From Falsochrobactrum tianjinense (GTDB taxonomy: Bacteria > Pseudomonadota > Alphaproteobacteria > Rhizobiales > Rhizobiaceae): a stretch of 64,000 bases of DNA. Both the position numbers and the translations under genes were made by a program. Numbering within the stretch: position 1 is the first letter of the stretch; every line of letters starts with the position of its first letter. Below the pieces are notes generated by a model, which was not told the origin of the DNA, ran no database searches, and saw nothing but the letters and a program-made list of their open reading frames with translations. The stretch covers positions 248,001-312,000 of the forward strand of contig NZ_JAHRVA010000001.1 of assembly GCF_019100495.1 (NCBI RefSeq), read 5' to 3'. Below are positions 59,210 to 64,000 of this stretch, in pieces.

Positions 59210-61996
59210 ATGAACGATAAAACGAACGACGACAAGACGCTGAGCGTCAATCCCAAGAAGACGCTGACCCTGAAACGGTCAGGCGTCGAGCAGAGCACCG
59301 TGCGCCAGAATTTCAGCCACGGCCGCACGAAGGCTGTCGTCGTTGAAACCAAGAAGCGCAAATTCTCGCGGCCTGATGAAAAGCCCGAAGCGGAAGTGAC
59401 GGCTGCAGCTCCCAAGCCTGCGCCCGCGCCTGCTGCGGAAACGCCTGCACCTGCGCCCACGCCCGCCGCTGCGGCTCCCCAGCCTAAGGCGCAGCCCACA
59501 CCCGCTCCGGTGACGCCCAAGCCGCATGTGGCTTCGCAAAATCAGCGTGCGGCACAGCGCTCCAACACGCAGCAGGCCCAGCGCCCGCGCTCAGGCGATC
59601 GCTCCGGCATGGTTCTGAACACGTTGTCGCGTTCAGAAATGGATGCTCGCCGCCGCGCGCTTGAAGGAGCGCGGGTTCGCGATGCCGAGGACCGCATCCG
59701 TGCCGCCGAGGAAGCAAAGCGCCGTGCGGAAGAAGATGAACGCCGTGCCAAGGAGCGTGAGGAATCCGCCCGCCGTCAGGCTGAGGAGGAGGCCCGTCTC
59801 AAGGCTGAAGCCGAAGCGCGTGCCCGCTCCGAAGCTGAAGCCAGCAAGCGTGTACCCCAATCGGATTCGCGCGGTGAAGCACGACCGGCATCGCAGACGG
59901 CTCGTCCGCAGGGCGGACGCCCGGCTCCGGCTTCCGCTTCTCCGATAGCTGATGTCATTCCAGGGGCCAACAAGCCGCTTCCGCAAAGCCAGCAGCGCAA
60001 GAATGTGGCGACGGATGATGACGAGCGCCGCGGTTCGGCTGTGCGTCGCGGCGTTCCGGCAAAGCCCGAAGTACGCGCGCCCAAGGTCGTGAAGGGTGCG
60101 GAAGACCGCCGTCGCGGCAAGCTCACACTCACCAGCAATCTCGACGATGAAGGTGGCCGCAGCCGTTCGCTGGCTGCGATGCGCCGCCGGCAGGAAAAGT
60201 TCAAGCGTTCCCAGATGCAGGAAACGCGCGAAAAGATCGCACGCGAAGTCACCGTTCCCGAAACGATCACGCTTCAGGAACTGGCGCAGCGCATGGCCGA
60301 ACGTTCCGTCGATGTCATCAAATACCTGATGAAACAGGGTCAGATGATGAAGCCGGGCGATGTGATCGACGCCGATACGGCGCAGCTTATCGCCGAGGAA
60401 TTCGGCCACACCGTAAAGCGCGTGGCCGAGTCCGATGTTGAAGAAGGCATCTTCAATGTCGAGGACGATCAGGCTGCGATGATTTCGCGTCCGCCAGTTG
60501 TCACCATCATGGGCCACGTTGACCACGGCAAGACCTCGCTGCTTGACGCCATCCGCCATGCGAACGTTGTTTCGGGTGAAGCAGGCGGCATCACGCAGCA
60601 TATTGGTGCCTATCAGGTGGAACAGAACGGCCAGAAAATCACCTTCATCGATACGCCGGGTCACGCCGCCTTTACCGCGATGCGTGCTCGCGGCGCGCAG
60701 GCGACCGATATAGCCATTCTGGTGGTGGCTGCGGACGACAGCGTCATGCCGCAGACGATCGAATCGATCAACCACGCCAAGGCGGCCGGGGTGCCGATCA
60801 TCGTGGCGATCAACAAGATCGACAAGCCCACAGCCGACGCGCAGAAGGTGCGCACCACGCTGCTTCAACATGAAGTCTTCGTGGAAACTCTGGGCGGTGA
60901 AGTTCTTGACGTCGAGGTTTCCGCCAAGAACAGGATCAACATCGACAAGCTGCTTGAAGCGGTTCTGTTGCAGGCTGAAATCCTCGACCTTAAGGCCGAC
61001 CCGACGCGTACTGCGGAAGGTGTCGTCATCGAAGCCCAGCTCGATCGTGGCCGCGGTTCGGTTGCGACGGTTCTGGTCCAGAAGGGCACGCTGCATCCGG
61101 GCGACATCATTGCTGCCGGTAATGAATGGGGCCGTGTGCGTGCGCTGGTCAACGACCGTGGCGAGCATGTGAAGGAAGCCGGTCCTGCGATGCCGGTGGA
61201 AATCCTCGGACTTCAGGGCACGCCGCAGGCGGGAGACCGTTTTGCAGTGGTTACCAACGAAGCCAAGGCGCGTGAAATCGCCGAATATCGCCAGCGTCTT
61301 GCCCGTGATAAGGCCGTGGCGCGCCAAACCGGCTCGCGCGGCTCGCTTGAGCACATGATGAGCCAGCTTCAGGTGTCCGGCACGAAGGAATTCCCGCTTG
61401 TCATCAAGGGTGACGTGCAGGGCTCCATCGAAGCGATTTCTTCGGCGCTTGAAAAGCTCGGCACCGATGAAGTCCGCGCTCGCCTCGTTCATACGGGTGC
61501 AGGCGGCATCACGGAAAGCGATGTATCGCTGGCCGAAGCTTCCAATGCCGCAATCATCGGCTTCAACGTCCGCGCCAATAAGCAGGCACGAGACGCCGCT
61601 GAGCAGCAGGGCATCGAAATCCGCTACTACAATATCATTTATGATCTGATCGATGATGTTAAGGCTGCGATGTCCGGCCTTCTGTCGCCCGAACGCCGCG
61701 AAACCTTCCTTGGCAATGCGGAGATTCTCGAAGTCTTCAACATCACCAAGGTCGGCAAGGTCGCCGGTTGCCGTGTCACCGAGGGCAAGGTCGAACGTGG
61801 TGCGGGCGTACGCCTCATCCGCGACAACGTGGTCATCCACGAAGGTAAGCTCAAGACGCTCAAGCGCTTCAAGGATGAAGTGTCCGAAGTGCCGTCCGGT
61901 CAGGAATGCGGCATGGCGTTTGAGAATTACGACGATATGCGCGCAGGCGATATCATCGAAGCCTTCCGCGTCGAACACGTCTCGCGTTCGCTGTAA
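59210..61996 (+). CDS. infB: Translation initiation factor IF-2
   Basis: 928 residues. Pro/Ala-rich linker at about 65-105 and a charged coiled-coil stretch at about 150-210 (Arg/Glu/Ala repeats). An IF2_N domain lies at about 345-400. The G domain has [25 protein letters not shown] and NKIDKP, followed by domains II-IV to the end ([24 protein letters not shown]). Brings fMet-tRNA to the 30S subunit. Start ATG 59210. Confidence 0.96.
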   Translation: MNDKTNDDKTLSVNPKKTLTLKRSGVEQSTVRQNFSHGRTKAVVVETKKRKFSRPDEKPEAEVTAAAPKPAPAPAAETPAPAPTPAAAAPQPKAQPTPAPVTPKPHVASQNQRAAQRSNTQQAQRPRSGDRSGMVLNTLSRSEMDARRRALEGARVRDAEDRIRAAEEAKRRAEEDERRAKEREESARRQAEEEARLKAEAEARARSEAEASKRVPQSDSRGEARPASQTARPQGGRPAPASASPIADVIPGANKPLPQSQQRKNVATDDDERRGSAVRRGVPAKPEVRAPKVVKGAEDRRRGKLTLTSNLDDEGGRSRSLAAMRRRQEKFKRSQMQETREKIAREVTVPETITLQELAQRMAERSVDVIKYLMKQGQMMKPGDVIDADTAQLIAEEFGHTVKRVAESDVEEGIFNVEDDQAAMISRPPVVTIMGHVDHGKTSLLDAIRHANVVSGEAGGITQHIGAYQVEQNGQKITFIDTPGHAAFTAMRARGAQATDIAILVVAADDSVMPQTIESINHAKAAGVPIIVAINKIDKPTADAQKVRTTLLQHEVFVETLGGEVLDVEVSAKNRINIDKLLEAVLLQAEILDLKADPTRTAEGVVIEAQLDRGRGSVATVLVQKGTLHPGDIIAAGNEWGRVRALVNDRGEHVKEAGPAMPVEILGLQGTPQAGDRFAVVTNEAKAREIAEYRQRLARDKAVARQTGSRGSLEHMMSQLQVSGTKEFPLVIKGDVQGSIEAISSALEKLGTDEVRARLVHTGAGGITESDVSLAEASNAAIIGFNVRANKQARDAAEQQGIEIRYYNIIYDLIDDVKAAMSGLLSPERRETFLGNAEILEVFNITKVGKVAGCRVTEGKVERGAGVRLIRDNVVIHEGKLKTLKRFKDEVSEVPSGQECGMAFENYDDMRAGDIIEAFRVEHVSRSL

Positions 61997-62006
61997 TATG
62001 AATATC

Positions 62007-62037
62007 GTCGGGCCGCCGCCAGGCCGGCCCGACTTTT
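62007..62037 (+). terminator. Hairpin after infB
   Basis: GTCGGGCCG (62007-62015) and CGGCCCGAC (62025-62033) form a perfect 9-bp stem, followed by TTTT at 62034-62037 and beginning 10 nt after the infB stop. Weak T-run; likely partial termination before rbfA. Confidence 0.7.
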
Positions 62038-62178
62038 ACCAAACTTTACATTGCCCGGTCCGAAGGGTCTGACTCCTGTTCGGATCGCGGCAGATTATAG
62101 ATTTCAGTTCGCGGCTTATGTCCGGATGCCCATGCGGGGCATTCCGGCTTTTCACGCCGCTTGTCGAGGATTAAGGCT

Positions 62179-62628
62179 ATGGCACGTTCCCATGACCCGA
62201 AAGGCTCAGGCGGTCTTTCCCAGCGCCAGCTTCGCGTGGGCGAGCAGGTGCGTCACGCATTGGCGCAAGTGCTCCAGCGCGGTGAAATCCGCGACGAAGT
62301 GCTTGAGCAGACGGTTGTGTCTGTTTCGGAAGTGCGTATGTCTCCCGATCTCAAGATCGCGACTTGCTTCATCACTCCGCTTGGGGCTGTTGATCCGCAA
62401 CTGATCGTTAAAGCGTTGGCTTCTCACGCGAAATTCATTCGTGGACGCGTGGCGCCCAACCTGCGCCAGATGAAATATATGCCGGAATTCCGCTTCCGGC
62501 CCGATACGAGTTTCGACAATTTCTCAAAGATCGACGCCCTGCTCCGCTCGCCGGAAGTGGCGCGCGATCTTTCGCATGATGATGAAAATGATGATGCGGG
62601 TAGCGTTTCCCGCAACGGAGAAGAATAA
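62179..62628 (+). CDS. rbfA: Ribosome-binding factor A
   Basis: 149 residues of the KH-like RbfA fold: [47 protein letters not shown] and '[28 protein letters not shown]'. Acts in 30S maturation and cold adaptation. ATG 62179 follows GAGGATTAAGG; an in-frame start at 62161 is unlikely. truB follows after 3 nt. Confidence 0.94.
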   Translation: MARSHDPKGSGGLSQRQLRVGEQVRHALAQVLQRGEIRDEVLEQTVVSVSEVRMSPDLKIATCFITPLGAVDPQLIVKALASHAKFIRGRVAPNLRQMKYMPEFRFRPDTSFDNFSKIDALLRSPEVARDLSHDDENDDAGSVSRNGEE

Positions 62629-62631
62629 AGC

Positions 62632-63606
62632 ATGGCAAGACGGGGCAAGAAAAAAGGCCGTCCGGTTTCCGGATGGGTCATTTTCGACAAGCCGAAGGGC
62701 ATGGGATCGACTGAAGCGGTCTCCAAGATCAAGTGGCTGTTCAATGCAGAAAAAGCCGGTCATGCCGGTACGCTCGATCCGCTTGCTTCCGGCATGTTGC
62801 CCATCGCGCTGGGTGAAGCCACCAAGACCGTTCCTTATGTGATGGACGGGACCAAGATCTACCGCTTTACCGTAAGCTGGGGGCAGGAGCGTTCGACCGA
62901 CGATCTGGAAGGCGAGGCGACCAAGACCTCCGACAAGCGCCCCTCGCGCGCGGAAGTCGAAGCCCTTTTGCCCGATTATACTGGCGTGATTTCACAGGTG
63001 CCGCCGCAGTTTTCAGCCATCAAGATCGATGGCGAGCGCGCCTATGATCTTGCCCGCGAAGGCGAAACGGTGGAAATTCCGGCCCGTGAAGTCGAAATCG
63101 ACCGTCTTGAGATCGTTGGCTTTCCCGATGCCGACCGGACCGAATTCGAAGTGGAATGTTCCAAGGGCACCTATGTTCGCTCGCTCGCACGTGACATGGG
63201 CCGCGATCTTGGCTGTTACGGCCATATTTCGGACCTGCGCCGCATCGAGGTCGCGCCCTTCACGGAAGAGGATTTTGTGACACTCGCGGAACTTGAGGAA
63301 GCATGGCCGCCGCTGCCGCCGAAGAATGAAGATGGTGAAGCCGTTGAACCGGCGCCGCGCCGCGATTTCTCGCCGCTTGATGCGTTGGTGATAGAAACGG
63401 GCGCCGCACTTGATTGTCTGCCGCAGGTGCCGCTCACAGAGGATCAGGCGCAGCGTGTTCGCCTTGGCAATCCGGTGATCCTGCGTGGCCGCGATGCGCC
63501 ATTGGATGCGGACGAAGCCTGCGTGACTACACGCGGCAAACTGCTCGCCATCGGCTATATCGAGCGGGGCCAGTTCAAGCCCAAGCGCGTATTCACGGCG
63601 GGCTGA
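62632..63606 (+). CDS. truB: tRNA pseudouridine(55) synthase TruB
   Basis: 324 residues. N-terminal [14 protein letters not shown], catalytic Asp in [24 protein letters not shown], then [43 protein letters not shown] and [14 protein letters not shown]. Makes pseudouridine 55 in tRNA. A C-terminal PUA-like end (about 265-320) is present. Confidence 0.95.
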   Translation: MARRGKKKGRPVSGWVIFDKPKGMGSTEAVSKIKWLFNAEKAGHAGTLDPLASGMLPIALGEATKTVPYVMDGTKIYRFTVSWGQERSTDDLEGEATKTSDKRPSRAEVEALLPDYTGVISQVPPQFSAIKIDGERAYDLAREGETVEIPAREVEIDRLEIVGFPDADRTEFEVECSKGTYVRSLARDMGRDLGCYGHISDLRRIEVAPFTEEDFVTLAELEEAWPPLPPKNEDGEAVEPAPRRDFSPLDALVIETGAALDCLPQVPLTEDQAQRVRLGNPVILRGRDAPLDADEACVTTRGKLLAIGYIERGQFKPKRVFTAG

Positions 63607-63776
63607 GAAGACTGCCTGAATATAGCGAGATATTTGAGACTGGCATTTCCGCCATTTTTGCACTATATGCCCATCATCGATCGTACGAAATGTACGTCAG
63701 ATCGTGTTAATGACCCGCGCTGGACGACATCCCGGCCCGGGCGACTGGTTTCCTCTCATCAAGAAAGGGTGTTACG
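63607..63776 (+). other. rpsO 5' leader
   Basis: 170 bp between truB and rpsO containing the self-complementary stretch CCCGGCCCGGG (63731-63741) and the ribosome site GAAAGGG (63762-63768). S15-binding autoregulatory leaders are known in several phyla, including alphaproteobacteria, so this is a candidate; structure not established here. Confidence 0.35.
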
Positions 63777-64000
63777 ATGTCGATTACCGCTGAGCGTAAG
63801 CAAGCACTTATCAAGGAATATGCCACCAAAGAAGGCGATACCGGTTCTCCTGAAGTTCAGGTAGCCGTTCTTTCCGAGCGTATTTCCAATCTTACCGAGC
63901 ATTTCAAGGGCCACAAGAATGACAACCATTCGCGTCGCGGCCTTCTGAAACTGGTTTCGCAGCGCCGTCGTCTCCTTGACTATGTCAAGGGCGTGGACGC
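63777..64000 (+). CDS. rpsO: 30S ribosomal protein S15 (truncated by window edge)
   Basis: The first 74 codons are visible: [44 protein letters not shown], and the conserved [25 protein letters not shown] that binds 16S rRNA helix 22. The normal length is 89 residues, so about 15 remain beyond the edge. Follows truB as usual, with pnp expected next. Confidence 0.97.
   Translation, partial: MSITAERKQALIKEYATKEGDTGSPEVQVAVLSERISNLTEHFKGHKNDNHSRRGLLKLVSQRRRLLDYVKGVD

Noticed and set aside
59633-61978. 781-codon open frame on the minus strand
   Set aside because: Antisense shadow of infB; no family features and no ribosome site.

Overview
The window reads as chromosomal DNA of an alphaproteobacterium of the Brucella/Ochrobactrum group. 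The last 20 kb carry a well-recognised Rhizobiales housekeeping block: tsaB-rimI-plsC-miaB-phoH-ybeY-corC-lnt-HTH-metK-trmB, then rimP-nusA-ylxR-infB-rbfA-truB-rpsO. The first 44 kb are accessory: ABC transporters, FCD-type GntR regulators, catabolic enzymes and decayed genes. Assignment to a free-living relative (Ochrobactrum-like) rather than a classical Brucella is inference from the large catabolic content. No database search was possible, so product names rest on motifs and remembered family features.

Layout. (A) 1-3.7 kb, plus strand: an acetoin-dehydrogenase-type E2/hydrolase fusion, an AhpD-like protein, an FGGY sugar kinase, then a scar made of a broken SDR gene and fragments of IS3- and IS110-type transposases. 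(B) 3.7-9.7 kb, minus strand: a dipeptide-type ABC transporter (binding protein, permease, permease-ATPase fusion, ATPase) ending in its own GntR regulator. (C) 10.1-15.7 kb, minus strand: a GntR regulator and a branched-chain-type ABC transporter with fused LivH-LivM. Diverging from it at 16.0-19.4 kb is a very large protein that joins a molybdopterin oxidoreductase to a flavin/2Fe-2S reductase. Two matching 27-bp operator-like sites lie between the two divergent units. (D) 19.9-43.8 kb: a catabolic island with a GntR regulator, a ProC-like reductase, two carnitine-dehydrogenase-like enzymes, SDR, NIPSNAP and DUF3830-like proteins, a ThDP E1 alpha/beta plus E2-hydrolase complex, a cobalamin-binding mutase-like protein, an alpha/beta hydrolase, an aspartate-dehydrogenase-like protein, a cupin, two flavoproteins, a complete Liv transporter, aconitase X and a CMD-family protein. 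(E) 44.2-64 kb: the core block, ending inside rpsO.

The strongest regulatory observation is a palindrome, GTGT-NN-ACAC, found in four promoter regions of block D: at the regulator/ProC-like divergent promoter, upstream of E1 alpha, between the cupin and flavoprotein genes, and upstream of the Liv binding protein. This ties most of the 24-kb island into one regulon, probably controlled by the GntR protein at 19895-20632. The enzyme set suggests uptake of an amino-acid-like or other small acid, oxidation/dehydration, a possible cobalamin-dependent carbon-skeleton rearrangement and oxidative cleavage to an acyl-CoA. The substrate cannot be named from sequence, and this is the best candidate for an undescribed system here. 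No E3 (lipoamide dehydrogenase) gene is present in the window, so the E1/E2 complex must borrow one.
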